Assembly (NCBI GenBank): GCA_964472565.1
Contig: CAYYNB010000118.1
Coordinates: forward strand, 1-19,080
DNA from: DATAMF01 sp964472565
GTDB taxonomy: Bacteria > Chloroflexota > Anaerolineae > Aggregatilineales > Aggregatilineaceae
Direction: 5' to 3'
DNA: 19,080 nucleotides
Shown here: positions 1 through 6,640 of the stretch, in pieces
Numbering within the stretch: position 1 is the stretch's first letter
Layout: every line of letters starts with the position of its first letter
Translations under genes and position numbers: made by a program
Notes under the pieces: generated by a model
What the model was told of the DNA's origin: nothing
What the model saw: only the letters and a program-made list of their open reading frames with translations
Database searches by the model: none

Positions 1-49
1 TTTCGGAGCCGTTCTCCCTCAAATAGGGGGCCAAGGGGGGTAAAAAATC
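1..49 (+). repeat. Intergenic repeat, copy A
   Basis: This stretch, read on the plus strand, resembles the reverse complement of 18943-18994. Both begin TTTCG, continue with a CTCCC(C)TCAAA core and then two G-runs separated by a CAA(A) motif. The match is interrupted by small gaps, so it is a diverged pair and not an exact duplication. The G-runs make some chance similarity possible. It lies beyond the 3' end of the minus-strand operon and contains no coding signal. The remaining bases up to 128 show no gene. Confidence 0.4.
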
Positions 50-62
50 ATCTCACCCCCCT
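34..62 (-). terminator. G/C-run hairpin downstream of the minus-strand operon
   Basis: A perfect 8-bp inverted repeat (AGGGGGGT at 34-41, ACCCCCCT at 55-62) encloses a 13-nt loop. It sits about 65 nt past the stop codon of the last minus-strand gene, so it could end that operon's transcript. There is no T-tract after the stem in the minus direction, so it is not a textbook intrinsic terminator. The homopolymer runs also raise the chance of a coincidental stem. Confidence 0.3.
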
Positions 63-128
63 CATTTCATAGGGTTTTTAATATCACAAAATGCCCAAAA
101 CAGAGCCTAAGTTTGATCTAAGCCCCGC

Positions 129-1163
129 CTAATCTAAAAATTCGGCATCCCTAACTTCTACCATCTGCTCGTTAGGTCGCCGCGCGATAATCTGCTGCAT
201 CCGCCGCACGTGCTCTTTCAGCGTGTCGCCGTACTTCGCATCCTTGTGCCGCCGCCATTCGTCTTCCAATGCCGGAATCACTTTCGGCGCGCCTTCTGCC
301 ATTCGTCCATACCATATCCGCGCCGCGTCCGCATCGCCCTGCTCTTCCGCCACCTGTCCCAGAATATACGCGCCGTACACCTGCCCCTGCCGGACCAGCG
401 TCGGATCGTCCATAATCGAGCTGAGCGTCTGTTGGGCATCCGCAATGTCACCCTTCAGAAATTGGCACAATCCCAGGTAATACCGCGTGTTGACGTTTTC
501 CTCGAACCGCAGCGCATGTTGAATCACCGGCACCGCTTCCGCATACCGCGCCTGGTGCCGCCGCAGCGATCCCAGCGCCCCGTTCACCGATGCAAAATCC
601 GGCGCGATCTCTTTCGCCTGCCGCAGCAAATGGTCCGCTTTATCCCACTTGTTCAGTTCGATATACGCCAGCGCGACCATCGCCAGCTTATCCGGGTGTC
701 CCGCTTTGGCTTCCTCTTCCAGGTTTTTGATCAGCTTTTTATAGTCGCCCTGTTGCAGCAGCGTCAGCGCCGGAATCCGCCACGCATACAATTGTTTTGT
801 CACGCCGCGCCGCCACTGTCGCAGCGCGATCACGCCTGCGATGAAAAGCAGAAACGGCACCCACGTTCTGGATCCGCCGCCCGCCAGATACCACCCGAAC
901 GAGCCGATCCCCAGCGCCATCAGCACCAGATTCGCCACCAGTGTGATCAGCCACGTGTTCGGCGGTTCCACCGGGCGAAATCGCCGCGCCTGGATCAGCG
1001 TCCCGCGTGCCATCCACGCGAAATATGCCAGCACCAGCAGAATAATCAGTGCGATTCCATCCACCACACCCACGAACACCATCGCCAGCGCAAACCCAAA
1101 AATCAGCAGCCCTGCCGCTTCCAATGGGCCAATGCGCTGCCATGTTTCTTTAACTATCGCCAT
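129..1163 (-). CDS. Membrane-anchored TPR protein
   Basis: The product is about 344 residues. Its N-terminal third is strongly hydrophobic: a long stretch at about residues 17-51 (one or two helices), then segments at about 70-93 and 100-114. The remainder is helical with at least four tetratricopeptide-type repeats (roughly residues 127-290), recognisable from patterns such as AYIELNKWDKADHLL and LGLCQFLKGDIADAQQ. TPR arrays are protein-docking scaffolds, so a membrane-bound adaptor on the cytoplasmic face is likely; the partner is unknown. I chose ATG at 1163. An in-frame TTG at 1172 would add three residues and overlap the upstream lipoprotein stop. With the ATG the gap is 5 nt, which suggests translational coupling. 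The C-terminal tail is charged and ends at TAG/TAA-type stop without further domains. It is the last gene of the left minus-strand block. Confidence 0.8.
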   Translation of the reverse strand: MAIVKETWQRIGPLEAAGLLIFGFALAMVFVGVVDGIALIILLVLAYFAWMARGTLIQARRFRPVEPPNTWLITLVANLVLMALGIGSFGWYLAGGGSRTWVPFLLFIAGVIALRQWRRGVTKQLYAWRIPALTLLQQGDYKKLIKNLEEEAKAGHPDKLAMVALAYIELNKWDKADHLLRQAKEIAPDFASVNGALGSLRRHQARYAEAVPVIQHALRFEENVNTRYYLGLCQFLKGDIADAQQTLSSIMDDPTLVRQGQVYGAYILGQVAEEQGDADAARIWYGRMAEGAPKVIPALEDEWRRHKDAKYGDTLKEHVRRMQQIIARRPNEQMVEVRDAEFLD

Positions 1164-1168
1164 AATTC

Positions 1169-2398
1169 TCAACCGCTCTCGGCGTCCGCCACTGTCCCGA
1201 CCACCGTCATCGTATAATTCACTGCCGACCCACCCAGTTCATAGATCGGTACTTCAAACGTCGCTGCTTCCTGCGGCACAAGCTGATCTTTGGTGATGAA
1301 TACGGTTTGCGCCGCCACCACATGCCCCTGATCATCCCAGATCGCCACGATCACACGCACGGCAGCCGCAGGCCGCGTCCCAATATTCGCCAGCTCCCCG
1401 CGCACCACCAGCACATTGTTATCATAATCGGCGTGCGCATTCGCCACCGCGAAATTTTCCGACCCATAAAACGTGGACGTAGCATATTCCGCGTTCCGCC
1501 CCGCCACTTCCAGTTCATACCGCACCGTAGACGGCGGTTTTCCGCCCTCAAATCGCAAATCGAACGGCGCAGCCTCGCCCGGTTTTAACACGTCCACCGC
1601 CAGAATATCCGATTGTTCATCCAGCCGCCGGTCCTGGTTGTCATACAGAATCCCGGACAGCACAATCGCTTCCAGCGGGCCGCGCGTTGTGTTCATCACC
1701 TGCCCGGTGATATGAAACACGCCTTCCTGGTCCGTCCATGCGTAATACCCGTCGAATGCCACCACGCCGCTGTATGAGGTGACTCCCACCACCGCCGCCT
1801 GCTGCACCGTGCTTATATCCAGGCTGGCGTTCGCATCCACCTTGAAGGTGTTGATCGCCGCCCGCAGCGTGTTGATCGTCGCCGCATCCGCGCCGGTGAC
1901 ATCCACTTCCATCGCGCTGAAGAAAGTCCCGTCGCGTTGCAAAAAAATATTCAAATCGCGCGGCCCCAGCATCGGATACGAACGCACGCCCACAATCCGC
2001 CGGCTGTGATCCGCCTGTGCGCTGCTTTCGATCAGATGCCACTCATACGCCGCTATATCTTCAGGTGGTAAATACGCATTGGCCGCTTGCTCGAACGCTT
2101 CCGCCGACATCGGCGTTCCCGTGTTGACCACGTACACGCTCAGCCGGACCACATCTCGATCCCCTTCAACCACGCTGAACTGCACGCGCACCGATCCCGG
2201 CTTTGACAGGTCTTCCGGCTTCCAGCTTGCGGGTATGCGCAGCGAAAACACCCCCGACGGATGGTTATACGTGACAAATCCGGCATCCGGTGCAGGCACG
2301 GTCGCATCCAGAATCACCGGATCACCGAGTTCGTTACCTACCGACCCGCAGCCCGCCAGAACTATCAGCAGCACTAGGCTGATCAAAAAAGGTTTCAC
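1169..2398 (-). CDS. Lipoprotein with PsbP-like module and two FxLYD domains
   Basis: The 409-residue product starts with a lipoprotein signal: lysine, a hydrophobic stretch, and a lipobox L-A-G-C with the lipidated cysteine at residue 17. Residues about 40-190 carry a PsbP/DcrB-like pattern (YNHPSGVFSLRIPASW, later a long helix and TINTLRAAINTFK). Two FxLYD-type beta-sandwich repeats follow, about 210-300 and 315-400, each with the typical GEV.N-like strand (ITGQVMNTTRGPLEAIVLSG and VVRGELANIGTRPAAAVRVI) and a late 'L.PGEAAPF' strand. Such lipoproteins sit on the outer face of the membrane; their ligand is generally unknown. The start is GTG at 2398, needed to keep the signal peptide intact; the ribosome site is weak. 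It lies 18 nt after the FHA gene and is followed almost directly by the TPR gene, so the three are probably co-transcribed. Confidence 0.85.
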   Translation of the reverse strand: MKPFLISLVLLIVLAGCGSVGNELGDPVILDATVPAPDAGFVTYNHPSGVFSLRIPASWKPEDLSKPGSVRVQFSVVEGDRDVVRLSVYVVNTGTPMSAEAFEQAANAYLPPEDIAAYEWHLIESSAQADHSRRIVGVRSYPMLGPRDLNIFLQRDGTFFSAMEVDVTGADAATINTLRAAINTFKVDANASLDISTVQQAAVVGVTSYSGVVAFDGYYAWTDQEGVFHITGQVMNTTRGPLEAIVLSGILYDNQDRRLDEQSDILAVDVLKPGEAAPFDLRFEGGKPPSTVRYELEVAGRNAEYATSTFYGSENFAVANAHADYDNNVLVVRGELANIGTRPAAAVRVIVAIWDDQGHVVAAQTVFITKDQLVPQEAATFEVPIYELGGSAVNYTMTVVGTVADAESG

Positions 2399-2416
2399 GT
2401 CGTGCGTTCTCGCCGG

Positions 2417-2893
2417 TTACACTTTGAAGTACACAAAGAGCTTCAGCTTGCCCAGTGTAATCTCGTCACCATCCCGCAGCCGTTTTTCAACCGCCGCAGG
2501 CAGCACTTCACCGTTCAGCCGTGTGCCGTTCGTGCTGTTGAGGTCCATCAGATAGAGGGCCTTGTTATCGCGTAGAAGTCGGGCATGGCGGCGTGAAACG
2601 CCTTGTTCCTCGCCTCCGAAAGCCGTCAGGTTGATATAGGTTGTATCTTCGGTCTGCTCCGTGATCCGCCCCAGAATCACTTCATGTTTCACCTGGACGG
2701 TGAGCGGTGCTTCCTGCGCGTTAAATTGCAGCATCACGACACTGTCACTGCTCAGTTCATCGGTCCCGCCTTGTACCTCTCCACCGATCAACTGTCGTGT
2801 TGCCAGTGGTACCGCCACCAGTGCGATACCGCACCGCTGGCAAAAGACCACACCTTCCATATTGCTCTGACCACAATGCGGGCATAACTGCAT
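2417..2893 (-). CDS. Zinc-ribbon FHA domain protein
   Basis: The 158-residue protein has an N-terminal zinc ribbon with two CxxC knuckles (C4, C7 and C18, C21). A variable linker follows, then a forkhead-associated domain from about residue 52 to the end. FHA hallmarks are visible: G75-R76, S100-R-R-H103, and N119-S-T-N-G-T124. These form the phosphothreonine-binding loops, so the domain should be a competent phosphopeptide reader. No Ser/Thr kinase is present in the window, so the phospho-partner is encoded elsewhere. The ATG at 2893 has a modest AAGGG-type ribosome site upstream. It is 73 nt downstream of the DLH-like gene and 18 nt upstream of the FxLYD lipoprotein. Cytoplasmic; no signal peptide. 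Confidence 0.88.
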   Translation of the reverse strand: MQLCPHCGQSNMEGVVFCQRCGIALVAVPLATRQLIGGEVQGGTDELSSDSVVMLQFNAQEAPLTVQVKHEVILGRITEQTEDTTYINLTAFGGEEQGVSRRHARLLRDNKALYLMDLNSTNGTRLNGEVLPAAVEKRLRDGDEITLGKLKLFVYFKV

Positions 2894-2966
2894 GATAACT
2901 GCCCTTTCTAACCTGCTAACCCGTCTTTTGGTCTAATTATCGCGCAATTTGTTCAACCGCGCATCC

Positions 2967-3728
2967 TTAATATATCCGTCCGGGATTAAACAGATCGGGT
3001 TTGGGTGGTGGCGAAACCTCAAGCTGCGTTTCCAGAAAGACCTGCATCCGGTTCCAGGCGTCCGTCGCCGCCACCGGATGGAACGTGTCCCGTGTGTCAT
3101 CCAAAAACCCGCGTTCCACATCAGGATACACCACAATTTCATCCCCGCGCTTCAATGCGTCCAGCGTCTGCCGTACCTGCTCCACCCGCGCAACAGGGGT
3201 TTCCGTATCCTTCGCGGCAAACAGTCCCAACACCGGGCATTCCATCGTGCGCAGTTCGGCGGGCATCAATTCTGATTCCGGTGGCAGTCCATAAAACACC
3301 ACCAGTGCCCGCAGATCATCCCGCACCACCGCCGTCTGTAATCCGAAGCCCCCGCCCATTCCCCAGCCGACCAGCCCCATCTTGCCGTTACAGCGGTTGT
3401 GGGTTTTCAGCGCGTTCAGCGCCGCCACCACATACGGCAGCGCCGTCATGCCGAGTTGTTTCATCAGGGCTTGGGCTTGTTCCAGCGTTTCGGCATTCTG
3501 CCGGTTGAACAGGTCCGGCGCAATCACATAATATCCCATCTCCGCCAGATGCCGCACCTGACTTCGCACAAAAGCGGTCAATCCCCAGTAATCGTGCAGC
3601 AGCACCAGCCCCGGAAACGGCCCGCCCAATTCAGGATGTGCCCAAAACGCGGGCAAATAATGCCCATCCGATACAATCTGAACATACCCACTCACCGAAT
3701 GATACTGCACATGTCTGGTTGGATACAT
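2967..3728 (-). CDS. Dienelactone hydrolase-fold protein, catalytic residues lost
   Basis: This 253-residue protein has the alpha/beta-hydrolase layout of the dienelactone hydrolase family: LVLLHDYWGL (about 41-50), YYVIAPDLF (66-74), the elbow GLVGWGMGGG (118-127), a CPVLGLFAAKDTETP strand with the acid D174, and YPDVERGFLDD near 201-211. In active members the elbow carries Cys (or Ser) at the position here occupied by G123, and a His precedes the G-F pair where this protein has R206. The oxyanion-side Glu is D46. Codons GGA and CGC are unambiguous in the DNA. The fold is therefore well preserved but the catalytic triad is not, suggesting a binding or scaffold role or a pseudoenzyme. The ATG at 3728 has an excellent GGAG site 7 nt upstream. 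It is the third gene of the block, after the PHP phosphatase gene. Confidence 0.85.
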   Translation of the reverse strand: MYPTRHVQYHSVSGYVQIVSDGHYLPAFWAHPELGGPFPGLVLLHDYWGLTAFVRSQVRHLAEMGYYVIAPDLFNRQNAETLEQAQALMKQLGMTALPYVVAALNALKTHNRCNGKMGLVGWGMGGGFGLQTAVVRDDLRALVVFYGLPPESELMPAELRTMECPVLGLFAAKDTETPVARVEQVRQTLDALKRGDEIVVYPDVERGFLDDTRDTFHPVAATDAWNRMQVFLETQLEVSPPPKPDLFNPGRIY

Positions 3729-3768
3729 AACGCCTCTCCTTCAACTTCCACCCGGCAGCAGGTTCTCT

Positions 3769-3787
3769 AAGGGCGCGATGCACCCTT
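3769..3787 (-). other. Intergenic hairpin after the PHP gene
   Basis: On the minus strand AAGGGTGC, loop ATC, GCGCCCTT forms an 8-bp stem with one G-T pair, starting 2 nt after the PHP gene stop codon. No T-tract follows, so it is more likely an mRNA-stabilising or processing hairpin, or a weak attenuator, than a full terminator. It separates the first two genes of the block from the DLH-like gene. Confidence 0.4.
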
Positions 3788-3789
3788 TG

Positions 3790-4593
3790 TTAAATAGACC
3801 GCCAGCGCGCCACGCGCCGCCCTTCATACGTACACAGGCGCTTAAACCCGGCGTCCCGCGCCACGTCAAGAGCCGCTTCCAGCCCAAACCCCACATGATC
3901 CGGACGGTGGCTGTCGCTCCCAATCGTCAACAGTTCGCCGCCCATTTGCCGATACCAGCGCAGCGCTTCCACCGTCGGTTGGGTCTGTCCCACCTGCATC
4001 CGCAGTCCTGACGAATTGATCTCAAGCCCGATCCCCTTGTCGATACAGGCTTGCCACACCGGGCGCACCAGGTCTTCCCAATCCGCGATCTCAAACCGTT
4101 GGTACACGGTGAACGCCGTCCGCTTCAGCACGTCCGCGTGCGCCACCACATCAAACCCGCCAACCCGCACCATCTCCACCAATTCCGTAAAATAGTCAGT
4201 GACAGTTCGTTCTGGCGGCATCTGCTCAAAATAATTCACGTCAAATACATTATACTCCCCAACCCAATGCAAGCTTCCCAGCACATAATCATACCGGTAC
4301 TCGTCCAGCACCGGCTGGATGATGTGCTGCCAGCGGTGATATTCGCCCAATTCCACCCCGGCCCGAATCCGCAGGCCTTTGGGTTCATAGTCCCGCCGTG
4401 CCGCTTCCAGCTTTTCGAAAAAAGCATCAGGCCGGTAAAAGTTCGAACAGCTATCATACGGGTTGCTGTCGAAATGTTCGGTGAACGCAATCTCTTGTAT
4501 CCCCTTTGCCAGCGCCGCCTCACACATTTCGCCCATCGTCGCCCGCGAGTCACAGCTCATATTGCTGTGCATATGGTAATCCATTGGTATCAT
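3790..4593 (-). CDS. Histidinol-phosphatase family protein (PHP superfamily)
   Basis: The product, about 267 residues, is a PHP-fold metallo-phosphoesterase. All metal-binding motifs are present (numbered from the upstream TTG): DYHMHS with H8 and H10, D16, TEH (E40, H41), E82 in GVELGEY, SLHW with H110, AHAD with H153, and GSDSH with D228 and H230. The length matches HisJ/HisK-type histidinol-phosphate phosphatases (about 270 residues), which catalyse the penultimate step of histidine synthesis. Members of this family can also act on other phosphate monoesters, and no other his gene is nearby, so the substrate is not certain. The chosen ATG at 4593 has a GGAG site 7 nt upstream; a TTG one codon earlier is less likely. 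It begins 14 nt after the stop of the GTPase-like/VOC gene, with its ribosome site in that gap, so the two are co-transcribed. Confidence 0.88.
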   Translation of the reverse strand: MIPMDYHMHSNMSCDSRATMGEMCEAALAKGIQEIAFTEHFDSNPYDSCSNFYRPDAFFEKLEAARRDYEPKGLRIRAGVELGEYHRWQHIIQPVLDEYRYDYVLGSLHWVGEYNVFDVNYFEQMPPERTVTDYFTELVEMVRVGGFDVVAHADVLKRTAFTVYQRFEIADWEDLVRPVWQACIDKGIGLEINSSGLRMQVGQTQPTVEALRWYRQMGGELLTIGSDSHRPDHVGFGLEAALDVARDAGFKRLCTYEGRRVARWRSI

Positions 4594-4607
4594 CAATCCA
4601 CTCCATA

Positions 4608-5651
4608 CTAACGCCGAGAATAAACGACATCGCCCTCAATCAATTCAATCGTGATCCCATCCGGGTCTAACAGCACCGCGTGCCGGATACCGCCCGCCGC
4701 TTCGGTGGGTTCGAGCGTAAATTCCACCCCCGCGCACATCAACTGCTCCGCGATCAGGTCCAGCCCGCCCACGCGCAGCGCCAGGTGTCGCAGCCCGACT
4801 TGTATCTGCGATGTTCCCGCCGCAGCCGGTGCCGGTGGCTGATTATAACTGAACAGTTCGATCACGCCGCGTCCCGTATCCAACTGTGTGACCACTTTCC
4901 CGCCCAAATCATCAGGAAAATCAATCTGCCCCAACAACCGGAACCCCAGCAGTCCCCGGTAAAAGTCCAGGGATCGTGTCAGATCGCTGACCGTGAGCGC
5001 CACATGCGCCAGTTCATAAATCCGAGGCCGTGTGGCTGCTTTTGGCTGTGCGGTTTCAACCACCGCTTCGGGCGTTTTTTCAACCGCCGCCGTTTCCTCC
5101 CCGGCAAAAATCGGCGGCGCGATCCGCTTCGGATCATCGATATACCGTGCCAGCCGCTTGATCAGGCGCGCCACCGTCTTTGCTTCCGACGGGACATACG
5201 GGTAAATCGGCAGGTCCGCATGCAGCCCTAAAATTTCCCGTATTTCATCCGCTGACAGCGCATCCGGTTCATTCTGTCGCCCGGCGGCAACCATCAGGTG
5301 CGCTTGTGGATGCTGCTCGCTCAAGCGCCGCAGCGTATTCTGGATGGTTTTCGGAGCCAGAATTTTGACCGCATCAATAATCGCCACATACCCATCGCAA
5401 TTCAGCAGCGCCGCCCCCGGAGCCATCCGGTTGCTGAGCGATTGAACATACACTGGCTGCGATGCCAGTTGGGTGAGTTTCACAAAACAGGGAACTTCCG
5501 TCCCGCCGACTCCAATGCGCGTTTCCGCTGGCTCCAACTGCCATACGATCCGCATAAAATCTTCAGTATCAACCGGTGAAATGTAATTATGGGTGGACGT
5601 TATGCGTGTTTGATCGGGCGCATAAAAGCCGAAAACTGCAATCTTGAGCAT
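4608..5651 (-). CDS. Degenerate small-GTPase domain fused to a VOC (glyoxalase-fold) domain
   Basis: This 347-residue protein has two parts. Residues 1-172 follow the order of a bacterial MglA-like small GTPase: a first strand and loop LKIAVFGFYAPDQT, a central GYVAIIDAVK strand, and QNEPDALSADEIREILGL followed by a final helix. The P-loop GxxxxGK[ST] is degraded (G8 kept, D13-Q14 in place of G-K), and the DxxG and NKxD motifs are not recognisable, so nucleotide hydrolysis is unlikely. After a linker (about 173-212) comes a VOC domain (213-342) with the complete H/E/H/E metal set: H216, E265, H289, E336. Such domains act as lyases, dioxygenases or ligand binders; the substrate is unknown. The ATG at 5651 has GGAG 8 nt upstream. 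It is the first gene of the left minus-strand operon; a TATAGT element at 5714-5719 is a weak promoter candidate. Confidence 0.82.
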   Translation of the reverse strand: MLKIAVFGFYAPDQTRITSTHNYISPVDTEDFMRIVWQLEPAETRIGVGGTEVPCFVKLTQLASQPVYVQSLSNRMAPGAALLNCDGYVAIIDAVKILAPKTIQNTLRRLSEQHPQAHLMVAAGRQNEPDALSADEIREILGLHADLPIYPYVPSEAKTVARLIKRLARYIDDPKRIAPPIFAGEETAAVEKTPEAVVETAQPKAATRPRIYELAHVALTVSDLTRSLDFYRGLLGFRLLGQIDFPDDLGGKVVTQLDTGRGVIELFSYNQPPAPAAAGTSQIQVGLRHLALRVGGLDLIAEQLMCAGVEFTLEPTEAAGGIRHAVLLDPDGITIELIEGDVVYSRR

Positions 5652-5763
5652 CAGAACGACTCCGCGACGAAAGAAAATTTTTTACCTGTCAATGCTGAGT
5701 TACAGGCCCCCCTACTATAGCCCAAATGACTCAGCCCGAATAGGCAAATTTTGGGCAGCGCTC

Positions 5764-5772
5764 TGTTATAAT
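5764..5772 (+). promoter_or_regulatory. Extended -10 promoter for the methyltransferase gene
   Basis: TGTTATAAT is a perfect extended -10 element (TGnTATAAT). No good -35 hexamer lies at the right distance, as is usual for extended -10 promoters. The start site would be near 5779, giving a leader of about 26 nt that includes the AAGGGAAG ribosome site. The same TGTTATAATCG core recurs on the minus strand near 10640. Confidence 0.65.
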
Positions 5773-5804
5773 CGCGGGAAACATAGTTCAAGGGAAGATG
5801 GCAA

Positions 5805-6578
5805 GTGAGCAGATATACATTCGGAACAGACGATCCGGGCTTCCACCGCCTGGAAAGCATTGCCAGCGTTTTTAATCCTCTCGCGGCGCAGTTTATCCGG
5901 CAGCATCTTGATAATCAGCCGCGCCAATCAGCCGCCGATCTCGGCTGCGGACCAGGTTTCACAACGGACATGCTGGCCCAGGCGGTTGGCTGTCCCTCGG
6001 TTTATGGTCTGGATAACGCGCCTTATTTTCTTCAGGTAGCCGCCGCCCATTTTCCGGCGTATACCTTCATCCAGCATGATCTGACACAGCTCCCGCTGCC
6101 GGTGCAGGCCGATGTGATCTATGTGCGCTTTGTACTCTCGCACCTGCCCAACGTAGTGCAAATGGTCAACGGCTGGCTGACGGCGTTGCATCCTGGCGGC
6201 ATGCTGTTCGTGGATGAAACCGAGAGCGTCGAAAGCGAGAGCGAAGTTTTCCAGCGCTATTTTGACACCAACGCCGGGATGATCGCGGCGCAGGGTGCGA
6301 ACCTGTGGATCGGCCCCACCCTGGCAGCAGGCCAGTATCATGCCGAAGTGGTTGCATCAGTGTGTGACCGCATCCCGGTAGAAAATAATCGGGCGGCAGC
6401 CTGGTTTTTGCCCAATGTGGCAACCGTCTGGCAAACCGACCCCTATGTTCAGGCGCATCTGTCAGCGGCGGAATACGAACGCATTTCAACCGAAATCGCC
6501 GGGATCAAAGAGTCCGGCGACAGCCGCCTGCAAAATATCTGGCACATGCGGCGGCTCGTCCTGCGCCGCGCCGATTGA
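5805..6578 (+). CDS. Class I SAM-dependent methyltransferase
   Basis: The 257-residue product has a Rossmann-type methyltransferase core: motif I A44-D-L-G-C-G-P-G-F52, the acidic residue D70 after strand 2 (GLDNAP), a D92 after strand 3, and a strand-4 region VIYVRFVLSHLPN typical of small-molecule methyltransferases (UbiE/ubiquinone-like group). The C-terminal part (ESESEVFQRYFD onward) is helical and probably caps the substrate site. The substrate cannot be told from sequence. The start is GTG at 5805, preceded by AAGGGAAG at a 7-nt distance; the nearby ATG at 5798 is out of frame. It is a monocistronic unit with its own extended -10 promoter and intrinsic terminator, divergent from the GTPase-like/VOC operon and convergent with lpdA. 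Confidence 0.85.
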   Translation: MSRYTFGTDDPGFHRLESIASVFNPLAAQFIRQHLDNQPRQSAADLGCGPGFTTDMLAQAVGCPSVYGLDNAPYFLQVAAAHFPAYTFIQHDLTQLPLPVQADVIYVRFVLSHLPNVVQMVNGWLTALHPGGMLFVDETESVESESEVFQRYFDTNAGMIAAQGANLWIGPTLAAGQYHAEVVASVCDRIPVENNRAAAWFLPNVATVWQTDPYVQAHLSAAEYERISTEIAGIKESGDSRLQNIWHMRRLVLRRAD

Positions 6579-6584
6579 ATATCC

Positions 6585-6632
6585 CACAGCGCCCGCCGTG
6601 TCGTGATGTCGTGAGCGCTGTGTTTTGTTTTT
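6585..6632 (+). terminator. Intrinsic terminator of the methyltransferase gene
   Basis: CACAGCGC (6585-6592) pairs perfectly with GCGCTGTG (6615-6622), followed at once by TTTTGTTTTT. It begins 6 nt after the stop codon. The reverse strand has no T-tract after the stem, so it acts in the plus direction only. Convergent lpdA ends just beyond it. Confidence 0.85.
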
Positions 6633-6640
6633 CCACGCTT

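Noticed and set aside
210..1217. Long plus-strand reading frame (335 codons) opposite the TPR gene
   Set aside because: Arginine-, histidine- and proline-rich translation without domains, no ribosome site, and antisense to a gene with membrane and TPR structure. It is a by-product of GC-rich codon use.
2894..2966. Possible promoter in the gap between the DLH-like and FHA genes (TTGAAC with GATAAT)
   Set aside because: The two hexamers are only about 9-10 nt apart, too close for a working pair, so read-through from upstream is the simpler view.
5651..5860. Small minus-strand frame of 69 codons upstream of the GTPase-like/VOC gene
   Set aside because: It runs through the divergent promoter region and into the methyltransferase start; no ribosome site and no recognisable protein features.
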